Source of the DNA: Microbacterium sp. AK031
GTDB taxonomy: Bacteria > Actinomycetota > Actinomycetes > Actinomycetales > Microbacteriaceae
DNA: 64,000 bases
Assembly (NCBI RefSeq): GCF_024807145.1
Contig: NZ_JANUCA010000004.1
Span: 1 to 64,000, forward strand
Direction: 5' to 3'
In this document: positions 45,107 to 54,353 of the stretch, piece by piece
Layout of the letters: each line of letters begins with the position of its first letter
Position numbering within the stretch: position 1 is the stretch's first letter
Notes under the pieces: generated by a model
What the model was told of the DNA's origin: nothing
What the model saw: only the letters and a program-made list of their open reading frames with translations
Databases searched by the model: none
Position numbers and translations under genes: made by a program

Positions 45107-46204
45107 TCACCACCGATCGGGCAGCGAACCCGCCGGAACCGATTCCGGACGCGCGGTTGTGCTCACCAGCTCCACCACGCGGCGTTCTCGCCCGGCGATG
45201 AGCACCGCCTCCATGGTCTCGAGCACGTGGAAGGCGAGCTGCCCGGAGGCTCTGTGCGGGCGCCTGGTCTCGATCGCACGGGCCATGTCGGAAAGACCCA
45301 CCCCACGTCCGGCATCCGCGTAGCCGCCGGAGACCGGCGCGACCTTCCACTCCGGGGTGTCGGTCGTCCACACTTCTGTCGGGTCGGAGAATCTGTTCGG
45401 GTCGGCGACCGAGATGGTTCCCGCGGTTCCGTAGATCTCGATCATCGGCGCCCGCGACTGCCAGATGTCGAAGCTCATCGTGACGGTCGAGCTCACGCCA
45501 CTCTCGTGGAAGAGGATGGCGGAGATGTGGGTGTCGACCGACACATCGAGCGGAGTCCCCTGCAGCGGGCCGCTGCCGATGGAACGGCTGCGGTCCGATG
45601 TGCTCACAGATCCAGCGACCGAGACCACGGGGCCGAACATCGTGATGAGCGTCGTCAGGTAGTACGGCCCCATGTCGAAGAGCGGCCCTCCACCGGGCTG
45701 GTAGTAGAACTGCGGCGACGGATGCCACGACTCATGGCCCGACGACGACCAGTGCGCCGCTGCTCCCACCGGGGCGCCGATGGCGCCGTCATCCAGCAGG
45801 TTCCGCGCCGTCTGCACTCCGGTCCCGAGCACGGTGTCAGGTGCCGAGCCGACACGGAGGCCGGCAGCATCCGCCGCCTGAAGCAGTGTCGCCGACTCGG
45901 CGACGTTCAACCCGAGCGGCTTCTCGGCGAAGACGTGTTTTCCTGCGGCGATCGCACGCAGTCCGATCTCCACGTGCGCGGCGGGGATCGTGAGGTTCAG
46001 CACGAGGTCGATCCGCTCGTCCGCCAGAAGGGCGTCGACGCTCAGTGCCTCGACGCCCTGTTCGTGCGCGACCGCGCGCGCACGTTCCGCGTCGACATCC
46101 GCGACCGCGACAAGCTCCAGATTCGACAGCTTCGGCAATTCAGCGAAATACTGCTCTGCGATCTTGCCGACGCCGACGACGCCGATCCTCATCGGATTGG
46201 ACAT
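45107..46204 (-). CDS. Gfo/Idh/MocA-family oxidoreductase
   Basis: This 365-residue NAD(P)-dependent sugar oxidoreductase has IGVVGVGKIAEQYFAEL, FAEKPLGLN and PLFDMGPYYLTTLITMFGP. It resembles the product at 59303 (same order of APDTVLGTGVQTAR and GGPLFDMGPYY motifs), so the two are likely paralogues with related substrates. It is the last gene of the minus-strand ABC operon (binding protein, two permeases, this), 13 bases after the second permease. Confidence 0.88.
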   Translation of the reverse strand: MSNPMRIGVVGVGKIAEQYFAELPKLSNLELVAVADVDAERARAVAHEQGVEALSVDALLADERIDLVLNLTIPAAHVEIGLRAIAAGKHVFAEKPLGLNVAESATLLQAADAAGLRVGSAPDTVLGTGVQTARNLLDDGAIGAPVGAAAHWSSSGHESWHPSPQFYYQPGGGPLFDMGPYYLTTLITMFGPVVSVAGSVSTSDRSRSIGSGPLQGTPLDVSVDTHISAILFHESGVSSTVTMSFDIWQSRAPMIEIYGTAGTISVADPNRFSDPTEVWTTDTPEWKVAPVSGGYADAGRGVGLSDMARAIETRRPHRASGQLAFHVLETMEAVLIAGRERRVVELVSTTARPESVPAGSLPDRW

Positions 46205-46217
46205 TCATTTCCTTTCA

Positions 46218-47045
46218 TCATTTGCCGAAGCCGGCAGTCAGGCCGCTGATCAGCTGACGCCTTCCGACTACATAGAGCACCACGATGGGCAGTGCCGAGA
46301 GAGTGACCGCCGCCAGCACCGCGGGGATGTCGACCTGGAACTCGCCCTGATAGGTCCACAGCGACAAGGGCAGTACCCTCGTGTTCGCGCTCTGGGTGAG
46401 CACGAGCGGGAAGAGGAAGCCGTTCCAGACGTTGAGCGCGTCGTAGATCGCGACGGTGACGATCGCCGGCTTCGCCAGAGGCAGCACCAGATTCCATAGC
46501 ATCCGCCAGTCGCCGGCCCCGTCCACGCGCATCGATTCGAACAGCTCTCCGGGGATGTCTCGGAGGAAGTTGACCAGGATCAGGACGGTGATCGGTACGG
46601 CGAATGCGATCGACGGCAGGATCAGCGCGATCAAGGTGTCGTACAGCCGCAGCTGCGTGATCATGTAATAGATCGGGATGATCGTCGCCTGTAGCGGGAT
46701 CGCCAGCCCGAGCAGGATCAACGCGAACGACCTCGCCGCGAAGCGCGTCCTGCTGCGCACGATGTAGTACGCAGCCATCACGCAGATCACCAGCACCACC
46801 GCGACGGTGGTCACCGTGACGATGACGCTGTTCATGAAGTAGAGCAGGAAATCGTTCTCCAGCACGGTCAGATACGGCTGGAGAGTCGGCTGAGACGGCG
46901 GGAGCAATGGGTTCTCGGAGTAGAAGGCCGACTGCTGACGCAGGCTCGTCAGCACGATGTAGTAGATCGGCAGGATGATGACAGCCAGCCAGACCCACCC
47001 GAGGATTCCGCCGATGACGTTGCGACGATTGCGTACGGCAGTCAT
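46218..47045 (-). CDS. Carbohydrate ABC transporter permease (MalG type)
   Basis: This 275-residue permease has six helices and the CUT1 EAA loop FESMRVDGAGDWRMLWNLVLPLAKPA, which docks to the ATPase. It pairs with the MalF-type permease whose stop overlaps its start by four bases. No ATP-binding gene is present, so it likely uses a shared MsiK/MsmX-type ATPase encoded elsewhere. Confidence 0.92.
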   Translation of the reverse strand: MTAVRNRRNVIGGILGWVWLAVIILPIYYIVLTSLRQQSAFYSENPLLPPSQPTLQPYLTVLENDFLLYFMNSVIVTVTTVAVVLVICVMAAYYIVRSRTRFAARSFALILLGLAIPLQATIIPIYYMITQLRLYDTLIALILPSIAFAVPITVLILVNFLRDIPGELFESMRVDGAGDWRMLWNLVLPLAKPAIVTVAIYDALNVWNGFLFPLVLTQSANTRVLPLSLWTYQGEFQVDIPAVLAAVTLSALPIVVLYVVGRRQLISGLTAGFGK

Positions 47046-48007
47046 GCGCCCTCCATCTGGCTCTCCATGCGGTTCGCGCCGCTCATCCTATTCAGCGCGA
47101 GCGACAGGCACAGGCCCACGACCACGAGGATCACGGCGATGACGCTCGCTCGCCCCATGTCGAAGCTCCGGAACCCGACGAGGTACATGTCCAGCGGAAG
47201 GATGCGGGTCGCAGTGCCGGGTCCGCCCTGCGTGAGCACGTAGATCAGATCGAAGTACGTCAGCGAGCCGACCAGCATGAGCGTAGACGAGGTGACGATC
47301 GTGTAGCGCAGCTGCGGGATGGTGATCATCCAGAACTGCTTCCACGTCGAGGCACCGTCGATCATCGCGGCCTCGTACAGGCTGCGGGGGATCTGACGCA
47401 CGCCGGCCTGGTAGAGCAGCGTGTGGAACGGCACGAAGCACCATGCGATGACGAACAGCACCACGGCGAGCGCGAGATTCGGATCGCCCAGCCAGTTCTG
47501 GCTCAGGAAATCGAGCCCGAGAGCAGGCCCCATCCCGAAGTTCGGATCGAGCAGCGCTTTGAAGGCGATCGCCGTTGCGGCCGCCGAGAACACCAGCGGC
47601 AAGAAGTACAGCAGCGAGAGGAACGATCGATACCGCTGCTGACCGGCGATGAACACTCCGATCAGCAGACTCAGCGGCATCTGGATCGCCCAGGTGAGCA
47701 CCATCACGACAAGGCTCAGCCAGGCGGCGTGAGCAGTGTCGGCGGAAGCGAGCGTGCGAGTCCAGTTGTCGATGCCCGTCCACTGCGGCGTGCCCAGCCC
47801 ATCCCACGACATGAGGCTGAGCACGACGACGCCCAGCAGCGGGATGATCGCGAAGGCGCCGAAGAAGGCCAGTGCGGGTATCGCCATCCAGATCGATGGG
47901 CCACCGGTGGGACGGGTGGCCTTGACCGTGCCGACGGGGTCGGTACCGTGTCGAGACACGACACCGACCCCCTTGTGCTCGTATGACATCCCTCTAGAGC
48001 GTCGCAT
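47042..48007 (-). CDS. Carbohydrate ABC transporter permease (MalF type)
   Basis: This 321-residue permease has six membrane helices after a cytoplasmic ~35-residue leader. Its CUT1 EAA loop is YEAAMIDGASTWKQFWMITIPQL. The ATG at 48007 lies inside the last codons of the binding-protein gene; a second ATG at 47989 is possible but has its purine-rich site abutting it. It works with the MalG-type partner downstream. Confidence 0.92.
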   Translation of the reverse strand: MRRSRGMSYEHKGVGVVSRHGTDPVGTVKATRPTGGPSIWMAIPALAFFGAFAIIPLLGVVVLSLMSWDGLGTPQWTGIDNWTRTLASADTAHAAWLSLVVMVLTWAIQMPLSLLIGVFIAGQQRYRSFLSLLYFLPLVFSAAATAIAFKALLDPNFGMGPALGLDFLSQNWLGDPNLALAVVLFVIAWCFVPFHTLLYQAGVRQIPRSLYEAAMIDGASTWKQFWMITIPQLRYTIVTSSTLMLVGSLTYFDLIYVLTQGGPGTATRILPLDMYLVGFRSFDMGRASVIAVILVVVGLCLSLALNRMSGANRMESQMEGA

Positions 48008-49304
48008 TCATATTGGCGACGAACTCATCCGGGGTGATCTCCAGCAGGAAGATCCGATCGATGTTCGTCAGAAGCTCCTGAGCCTGGGCTGCGGGCAGTG
48101 CCTGGTCCCAGGAGAGCGTGAAGCTCGGCGCATCCTGCACGAGGTTGTAGGCGAATGTCAGGAAGTCGCCGTGGTCGGTGTCGGCGAGGCGATCTTCGAT
48201 GCCGATCACCGGCGGCACGCCGCCGCCATCGAGCAGCGTCTCGGTGTACTGCTCGTTGAAGACGTACTCGTTGAGATACGTGATCATCTGCTCCTGCACC
48301 TCTCCCGAGGCGCCCGAGCTGAGCGACCAGTAGTTCGACGGGTTGCCGACCACGTTCGCCGGGTCTCCCTTGCCGCCCTCGACTGCAGGGAACTCGAAGA
48401 AGCCGATCCGATCGTTCTCGACGAGCTCCGGAGCATCCTGCACGAAGCTGGAGAACACCCAGCTTCCCTGCAGCAGCATTGCGGCCTTTCCTGTGTGCAC
48501 GAGCGCCGCGTCGGCGCGCGTGTCCGCGACGGTCGTTCCGAACCCGTCCTGGAAGCCGCCGGCCTTGACCAGCTCCTGGATCTTCGTCAGCGCTTCGGCG
48601 AACGCCGGATTCGACCACGAATCGGGCTCCTGCGCCATGACGGATGCGAACGCCTCAGGCCCTCCGACGCGGTCGGCCATGTACTGCAACCAGATGAGCT
48701 CGGGCCACTTCGATGCACCCGCGACCGCGAACGGCGCGATACCGGCATCGTTGAACTTGGGCACCAGATCCATGACCTCGTTCCACGTGGTCGGGATCTC
48801 GGCCCCCACCTGATCGAACAGGTCCTTGTTGTAGTAGATGAGCTCCGGCTGGGTCTGCGAGTTCGGCACCGCGTAGACGACTCCGTCGACCTTCCCGCCG
48901 TCAGCGACCGAGGGAAACACCCGGTCGATGAGGTCGGCCGCGCCTTCGGTCAGATCCACGACCTTGTCGGATTCGACGTAATCGCGAAGCGGACCGCCGC
49001 CCCAGCTGAATACAAGTGAAGGACCGGTTCCGGCCCCCATCGACGTGCGGATCTTCTCCTTGTAGGCGTCGTTGGCGAACCATTCTACGTTGATCTTCTC
49101 TTGCGAGTTCTCTTCATTCCATGTTTCGAACGACTCACCCCACATGATCTCGTGGATGCCTCCGGTCAGCGCCCACGCTGATGCGGAACCGGTCGCCCCT
49201 CCCCCGGTGTCGCCGGGACCGCTCGATCCGCACGCTGTGAGGGCCACGATCGAGACGGCGCCGATTGCGACCGTCAGCGGCCGCCGATATCTGGTGAGCA
49301 TCAT
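47994..49304 (-). CDS. Extracellular sugar-binding lipoprotein (ABC, CUT1 family)
   Basis: This is a 436-residue periplasmic-binding-protein homologue. A signal peptide ends in the lipobox VALTACGSS. The mature part has the family's FNDAGIAPFAVAGASKWPELIWLQYMADRVGG and GKAAMLLQGSWVFSSF segments, as in oligosaccharide-binding proteins. The start ATG 49304 has AAGGAG six bases upstream. It leads the minus-strand operon with two permeases and a Gfo/Idh oxidoreductase. Ligand unknown; a xylan-type or glucoside oligosaccharide is plausible from context. Confidence 0.9.
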   Translation of the reverse strand: MMLTRYRRPLTVAIGAVSIVALTACGSSGPGDTGGGATGSASAWALTGGIHEIMWGESFETWNEENSQEKINVEWFANDAYKEKIRTSMGAGTGPSLVFSWGGGPLRDYVESDKVVDLTEGAADLIDRVFPSVADGGKVDGVVYAVPNSQTQPELIYYNKDLFDQVGAEIPTTWNEVMDLVPKFNDAGIAPFAVAGASKWPELIWLQYMADRVGGPEAFASVMAQEPDSWSNPAFAEALTKIQELVKAGGFQDGFGTTVADTRADAALVHTGKAAMLLQGSWVFSSFVQDAPELVENDRIGFFEFPAVEGGKGDPANVVGNPSNYWSLSSGASGEVQEQMITYLNEYVFNEQYTETLLDGGGVPPVIGIEDRLADTDHGDFLTFAYNLVQDAPSFTLSWDQALPAAQAQELLTNIDRIFLLEITPDEFVANMNATL

Positions 49305-49722
49305 CGCCCACTCCTTTCTCTGCATTGAGACTTCGGGTTACGTATGACATCCGGTACAGGTGACGTCGCGTCACGCTAACAGAGCAGCGTTGAGGTGACA
49401 ACATTGATCGACGTGTACAGAAACATTTCTAACGGTGAGTCGTGAGCATATCAGGGCTGGACTGAATCGTCGCGCCGCTGATAATCGCTCGCGCAGAGCA
49501 TTGCACTCGCGAGAGCACAGACCTGATTATGTAAATGTTTTGCTTATTTCGCAGAAACCTTGACCAATCCGAGCGTGAATGTTAACTTGATGCTGGCGGT
49601 GACGAGAACCCCGATCGATATCGTTTTCGTCGTCACAGCCGCGTGCACCCCCGTCGCCGCACCCGTGTCGTCGGCCGCACCACCGAGCCGGCACCACCGC
49701 TCGGACGAACCCAGGAGTGACA
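49305..49722. promoter_or_regulatory. Divergent promoter region between two sugar transport operons
   Basis: This 418-base stretch without a gene separates two divergent binding-protein genes and is clearly more AT-rich than its surroundings. It contains GAAACATTTC (49420-49429), the same palindrome found at 36423, and GTAAATGTTTTGC (49531-49543), which shares the AAATGTTT core. These are candidate operators for a common repressor. No RNA gene or riboswitch was recognised. Confidence 0.5.
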
Positions 49723-51099
49723 ATGCAGTCAGGACGATTCAAGGGAGCCCAACGCTCCATCGCCGCGGTGGCCGTGACCGGCGCCGTCGTCGCAGCCCTC
49801 GCGGGTTGCGCTCAGTCCGGCGGAGGGGGCGGCGACGGGGGATCCGCCACCTCGGGGACAGTCGACTGGTGGGGCTGGACTCCGGAGCAGGCCGTCGCAG
49901 AGGAGTACATCGCGGCATTCAACGAGGAGTACCCCGACATCACCATCAACTTCCGCCAGCTCACGATCGACGGATACGAAGCTGCGATCCGTCCCGCGCT
50001 CGCGTCGAACACAGGACCGGACGTCTTCGACATCGCACCGGGCGCGCAATTCGTGCAGTTCGGCGTATACGGCACCGATCTGACGGAGAAGGTGTCGGAT
50101 GCCCTCGGTGACGATTGGGAGGACCAGCTGGCGCCGATCGGCGTGGCGGGCCTCACGGACGAGGACGGCGCGCTGCGCGGAATCCCCGTCGGCTCCACGT
50201 TCGCCGGACCGGTCTGGATCAACCAGGAGATCTTCGACGAGCTCGGCCTTCAGCCGCCGACGACAGTGGACGAATGGGTCTCTGTCTGCGAGACCCTCAC
50301 CGCTGCCGGCGTGGGCTGCTTCGTGCAGGGAGCTTCTCAGGTCGCCTTCGACCAGGACACGATCCAGGCGATCGCCGACACGATCAATCCAGGGCTGTTC
50401 ACGAAGGCCACTCGGGGCGAAGCCGAATGGACCGACCCCGATCTCGTGAAGGCATTCGCCACATGGCAGCGACTGTTCGATGACGGCATCATGCAGAAGG
50501 GCGCCCTCGGCGTACAGCAGTATCCCGACGCGAACAATGCATTCATGTCCCAGGAGTACGCGATGGTCATGATGGGCACCTGGTACATGCAGTTCACTCG
50601 ACCGAACAACATGTCCATCGCGATCGAGGCCGCAGGTGTCGGAGACGCCGCACCGTTCACGATGACACCGATCCCGTTCCCCGCCGCTGACGCTGAGGGC
50701 ACTCCCGGTGCGATGTTCGGCGATGCCAACTACGGACTCGTCGTCAACACGAAATCGGATGTGCGCAGCGCAGCCGAGACGTTCGCCGTATGGCTCGGCA
50801 CATCCGACGAGGGGCAGCAGATCGTCGCGAACGCTCTGAACGACATCCCCTCGCTCACCTCGGTGCAGCCGGACTGGGATTCGATCGAGCTGGTCGATCC
50901 CGACGTGCAGCGACCGAAGCTCGAGGAACTCTACGAACGTGCTGCGACCGTGAGCGACAACCGCCTCCTCCCCAACAGTGAGCTCGCCGATGCGATCGGC
51001 ATCGCCGCGACGACGCTCGCCGCCGGCGATGTCACACCGGAAGAAGCCGTGAAGACGCTGCAGGTATCCGCCGAAGCCGCCGGCGTCGTCTTCGAGTAA
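49723..51099 (+). CDS. Extracellular sugar-binding lipoprotein (ABC, CUT1 family)
   Basis: This 458-residue binding protein has the lipobox AALAGCAQS. The mature start GTVDWWGWTPEQAVAEEYIAAFNEEYPDI is strongly similar to the binding protein at 57553, so the two are paralogues. Other shared segments are LGVQQYPDANNAF, MVMMGTWYM and MFGDANYGLVVN. ATG 49723 has AGGAG at good spacing. Permease genes follow after a stable intercistronic hairpin, which would let this subunit be made in excess. Confidence 0.9.
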   Translation: MQSGRFKGAQRSIAAVAVTGAVVAALAGCAQSGGGGGDGGSATSGTVDWWGWTPEQAVAEEYIAAFNEEYPDITINFRQLTIDGYEAAIRPALASNTGPDVFDIAPGAQFVQFGVYGTDLTEKVSDALGDDWEDQLAPIGVAGLTDEDGALRGIPVGSTFAGPVWINQEIFDELGLQPPTTVDEWVSVCETLTAAGVGCFVQGASQVAFDQDTIQAIADTINPGLFTKATRGEAEWTDPDLVKAFATWQRLFDDGIMQKGALGVQQYPDANNAFMSQEYAMVMMGTWYMQFTRPNNMSIAIEAAGVGDAAPFTMTPIPFPAADAEGTPGAMFGDANYGLVVNTKSDVRSAAETFAVWLGTSDEGQQIVANALNDIPSLTSVQPDWDSIELVDPDVQRPKLEELYERAATVSDNRLLPNSELADAIGIAATTLAAGDVTPEEAVKTLQVSAEAAGVVFE

Positions 51100-51106
51100 T
51101 GCATCC

Positions 51107-51144
51107 GCTGGTGGGGCGGTGCCCGATGGCTCCGCCCCACCAGC
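51107..51144 (+). terminator. Intercistronic hairpin after the binding-protein gene
   Basis: GCTGGTGGGGCGG (51107-51119) pairs perfectly with CCGCCCCACCAGC (51132-51144), loop 12 bases. It lies 8 bases after the binding-protein stop and before the permease start. It may act as a partial terminator or as a 3' mRNA stabiliser, as in many binding-protein operons. No T-run follows. Confidence 0.65.
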
Positions 51145-51170
51145 GAACCGATCTTGAACGGATTGACACC

Positions 51171-52106
51171 GTGGTCATAGAATCCCCCGTCCGCGCGCCA
51201 CACAGCGCTACAGAACTGATAGTCACAGGAAAGCGGAAACCCCGGCGGCTTCGGTCGCCCGGCTACGCCTGGCTCGTCCCCGCGCTGACACTCTCGGTAG
51301 GCCTCATCTACTACAGCGTCGGCTACACCGGTTACATGTCGACGCTGGAGTGGGACGGAGTGAGTCCCGTCTCCCGCTCGGTCGGCGCCCAGAACTACAT
51401 CGATGCCTTCCAGGATCCGGTCTTCTGGATCGCGATCCGCAACACCGTCATCTTCTTCGTCATCTCATTCCTGATCCAGACGACGCTCGGCATCGTCTTC
51501 GCAGCGATCATGCACTCGAAGGTGAAGCTCGCCGTCGTCTACAAGGTGATCATCTTCCTTCCAGTCGTGCTCGCTCCCGCCATCATGGCGCCCGTGTTCC
51601 GCCAGATATTCGGTGCCGACGGGCAATTCAACCAACTCCTCGAGGCGATCGGCCTCGGGTTCCTCGCCCATCCATGGCTCGCGGACTCCGCGACCGCGCT
51701 ACCTGTACTGATGGCGGTGACGATCTGGCACTTCACCGGACTCACGTTCATCCTCTACTTCGCGGCCATGGGCCAGATCGAGACGGAGGTGCTCGAGGCG
51801 GCCCGCATCGACGGAGCCGGCAACCTGCGCACGCTGTGGAGTATCGTGCTGCCGGGCGTGCGAGGAACGACGATCGCGATCCTGATCCTGAGCATCATCG
51901 GCGCGCTCAAGACGTTCGACATCCCGTACCTCGTCACACTCGGCGGGCCCAACTTCGCGACCGAGTTCCTCGGCACCCTCATCTACCGCGAGAGCATCCC
52001 GCTAGCAAACGCCGGCTACGGCGCGGCCATCTCGATCATCCTGCTCGTGCTGGCGCTCGGGATCGCGATGATCGTCAACATCCGCGGACAACGGAAGGAA
52101 GACTGA
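51171..52106 (+). CDS. Carbohydrate ABC transporter permease (MalF type)
   Basis: This permease of about 311 residues has six helices and the EAA loop LEAARIDGAGNLRTLWSIVLPG. The start is uncertain. GTG 51171 lies beyond the intercistronic hairpin, whereas the ATG at 51099 would translate through the hairpin and add 24 non-conserved residues. Its stop overlaps the ATG of the next permease. It belongs with the binding protein at 49723. Confidence 0.85.
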   Translation: MVIESPVRAPHSATELIVTGKRKPRRLRSPGYAWLVPALTLSVGLIYYSVGYTGYMSTLEWDGVSPVSRSVGAQNYIDAFQDPVFWIAIRNTVIFFVISFLIQTTLGIVFAAIMHSKVKLAVVYKVIIFLPVVLAPAIMAPVFRQIFGADGQFNQLLEAIGLGFLAHPWLADSATALPVLMAVTIWHFTGLTFILYFAAMGQIETEVLEAARIDGAGNLRTLWSIVLPGVRGTTIAILILSIIGALKTFDIPYLVTLGGPNFATEFLGTLIYRESIPLANAGYGAAISIILLVLALGIAMIVNIRGQRKED

Positions 52107-52894
52107 TGTTCGAAACACGCACTCGGCGCGCCAAGATCGGTCTGCAGGTGCTGCTCACCCTGCTCGTGCTGCCGTTCTTCTTCCCGCTCGTCGCCATGGT
52201 GCAGGGGTCTCTCGCCGGTATCGGATGGGGCAACTACGCGGCCGTGCTGTCGCGGCCGGAGCTGCCACTGTTCTTCCGCAACAGCCTCCTCATCTCGGCC
52301 GGCACGATCGTCGTGGTCTACGTGTGCACGATGCTGGCCTCGTTCGCCTTCTCGAAGCTGCACATCCGCGGCCGCGAGATCTACTTCTGGATGATCCTCG
52401 CAGCGCTCACGCTGCCCGAGGTGGTGCTGCTGACGCCGCTGTTCTCGACCACGCTGCACCTGGGCCTCTACAACACGTACTGGTCGGTGATCCTGCCGCT
52501 GGCGGCACTGCAGATCCCCTTCACCGTGCTCATCACTCGATCGTTCATGAACGGCATCCCGAACGGTCTGCTCGAGGCCGCCCGCATCGATGGAGCGAAC
52601 ACCTGGAGGGCGTTCTGGCACATCATCCTGCCGCTCACCCGGCCCATCGCTGCGGCGATCGTGGTGCTGACGTTCATCGGGGCGTGGAACAACTTCCTTC
52701 TCCCGCTCGTGTTCCTGCAGTCCCCGGACACGCAGACCATCACCCTCCTGCCGACGTTCTTCATCGGCCAGTTCAACAACGATCAGACGAAGGTTCTCGC
52801 GGCGGCGGTCATCACAGCGCTGCCGATCGTGATCGCCTACCTGCTCCTGCAGCGCCTGTTCGAGCGCGGCCTCGCGGCCGGCGCGATCAAGTGA
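52106..52894 (+). CDS. Carbohydrate ABC transporter permease (MalG type)
   Basis: This 262-residue permease starts with ATG overlapping the preceding TGA and with AAGGAAG upstream. It has six helices, the loop LEAARIDGANTWRAFWHIILPLTRPIA, and the typical late GAWNNFLLPLVFLQ segment. An ATPase gene is again missing from the operon. Confidence 0.92.
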   Translation: MFETRTRRAKIGLQVLLTLLVLPFFFPLVAMVQGSLAGIGWGNYAAVLSRPELPLFFRNSLLISAGTIVVVYVCTMLASFAFSKLHIRGREIYFWMILAALTLPEVVLLTPLFSTTLHLGLYNTYWSVILPLAALQIPFTVLITRSFMNGIPNGLLEAARIDGANTWRAFWHIILPLTRPIAAAIVVLTFIGAWNNFLLPLVFLQSPDTQTITLLPTFFIGQFNNDQTKVLAAAVITALPIVIAYLLLQRLFERGLAAGAIK

Positions 52895-52931
52895 CCACCC
52901 AACCACCAACCGCTCGACGAAAGAGTCTGCA

Positions 52932-53288
52932 ATGCCCCTCATCCAGGTCGATCTCGCCCAACACATTTACAACGAGCTGCACGAGCAACTGAGCACGGAG
53001 ATTCAGGCTGCGCAGGTCGAAGCTCTCGACATCACCCCTGACGACCTGTTCCACGTGTTCCGACCGCACGGACCGGGCGAGCTCAAGTTCGATCCCGGCT
53101 ACAACGACGTCGATAGACGAGACCTCTTGCTCATCCACATCACGATGGTGCACATGTATCCCGTGAGCAAGAAACGGGCGCTGTTCGAGACCATAGTCCG
53201 TCGTCTCGGCGCACTCGGCCTCCGTCCGGAAGACATCCTGATCTCTGTCGTGGAGAACGGCTTCGAGGATTGGTACGCAGGACGATGA
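52932..53288 (+). CDS. Tautomerase-superfamily protein
   Basis: This 118-residue protein begins Met-Pro (MPLIQVDLAQHIY), so after Met removal the N-terminal proline can act as the general base of the 4-oxalocrotonate tautomerase/MIF superfamily. Its ~118-residue length, with ALFETIVRRLGALGLRPEDILISVVENGFEDWYAG, fits the longer single-chain members. It lies between sugar permeases and an epimerase. A role in keto-enol tautomerisation or mutarotation of an oxidised sugar is possible, but no substrate can be assigned. Confidence 0.75.
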   Translation: MPLIQVDLAQHIYNELHEQLSTEIQAAQVEALDITPDDLFHVFRPHGPGELKFDPGYNDVDRRDLLLIHITMVHMYPVSKKRALFETIVRRLGALGLRPEDILISVVENGFEDWYAGR

Positions 53289-54337
53289 TGAACCATGACG
53301 TCGCTCCCCTGAGCGTGCTGTACATCGGCGGAACCGGCACCATCAGCGCATCGTGCGTGCGGCTGTCGGTGGAGACGGGAATGACGGTGTCCGTACTGAA
53401 CCGCGGCCGCAACTCCGCAGGTCGCGACCTGCCGGAGTCCGTGATCGGAATCACCGGTGACGTCACCGACGACGAGAGCCTGCTGGCCGCCCTTGGCGAG
53501 CAGCGCTTCGATGTCGTGGTGAACTTCCTCTCATTCGACGCAGAAGATGCGGAGCGGATGGTGCGGCTGTTCACCGGTCGGACCAAGCACTACGTGCACA
53601 TCAGCACCGCGTCGCTCTACGGCAAGCCAGTTCTGATGACGCCGATCGACGAATCGACGCAGCTGCACAACCGCTTCACCGAGTACTCACGCAAGAAGCT
53701 GGACGCCGAGCACGTCTTGAACCGCGCCTACGCCGAGCAGGCCTTCCCCGTCACGATCGTGCGGCCATCGCACACCTACGACGATGCCAACCCGCCGTTG
53801 CCCGGTGGGTGGACGGTCTTCGAGCGAATCGCCCGCGGTGATGAGATGGTCGTCCACGGCGATGGGACCTCGCTGTGGACTCTCACTCACGCGGAGGACT
53901 TCGCCCAGGGCCTGGTCGGTCTTCTCGGAAACCCTCGGGCGATCGGCGAAGCTTTCCACATCACCGGCGACGAAACCTATACCTGGGACCAGATCTACAC
54001 GCTCATTGCGGATGCGCTCGAGGTCGAGGCCCGGCTCGTGCACATTCCCTCGGAGATGATCTCCGTCGCCGCCCCGGACTGGTTCTGGTCTGAACTGCTC
54101 ACCGGCGACCTCACCCACAGTGCAGTCTTCGACAATTCCAAGCTGCGGCGCTTCGTCCCCGGGTTCAATCCTCGGCTCACGTTCCATCGCGCGGTGCTGC
54201 GGATGGTGCAATGGAGACAGGCGAACCCTGAGACGACACAGGCCGATGCCGCGACAGACGCGATCTTCGATCGATTGGTCGAGGGATACCACAAGGCGAG
54301 CGAAGTGTATGCGGCGCTCGCACCTCGAGACGAGTGA
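53285..54337 (+). CDS. NAD-dependent epimerase/dehydratase (extended SDR)
   Basis: This 350-residue extended SDR has YIGGTGTISASCVRL for cofactor binding, HISTASLYGKPV, and the Tyr-x-x-x-Lys in FTEYSRKKLDAEHVL. VRPSHTYDDANPPLPGGW marks the substrate region. ATG 53285 overlaps the tautomerase stop (ATGATGA), so the two are coupled. The glycine motif GGTGTIS departs from the usual GxxGxxG. It may be an oxidoreductase on a sugar or sugar acid rather than a nucleotide-sugar epimerase. Confidence 0.82.
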   Translation: MMNHDVAPLSVLYIGGTGTISASCVRLSVETGMTVSVLNRGRNSAGRDLPESVIGITGDVTDDESLLAALGEQRFDVVVNFLSFDAEDAERMVRLFTGRTKHYVHISTASLYGKPVLMTPIDESTQLHNRFTEYSRKKLDAEHVLNRAYAEQAFPVTIVRPSHTYDDANPPLPGGWTVFERIARGDEMVVHGDGTSLWTLTHAEDFAQGLVGLLGNPRAIGEAFHITGDETYTWDQIYTLIADALEVEARLVHIPSEMISVAAPDWFWSELLTGDLTHSAVFDNSKLRRFVPGFNPRLTFHRAVLRMVQWRQANPETTQADAATDAIFDRLVEGYHKASEVYAALAPRDE

Positions 54338-54353
54338 GAGACAGGCAGACGGC

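Noticed and set aside
49305..49722. Hidden small RNA or gene in the AT-rich gap between transport operons
   Set aside because: No frame has a ribosome site and plausible composition, and no terminator-like hairpin suggests an independent RNA; operator-like palindromes account for the region.
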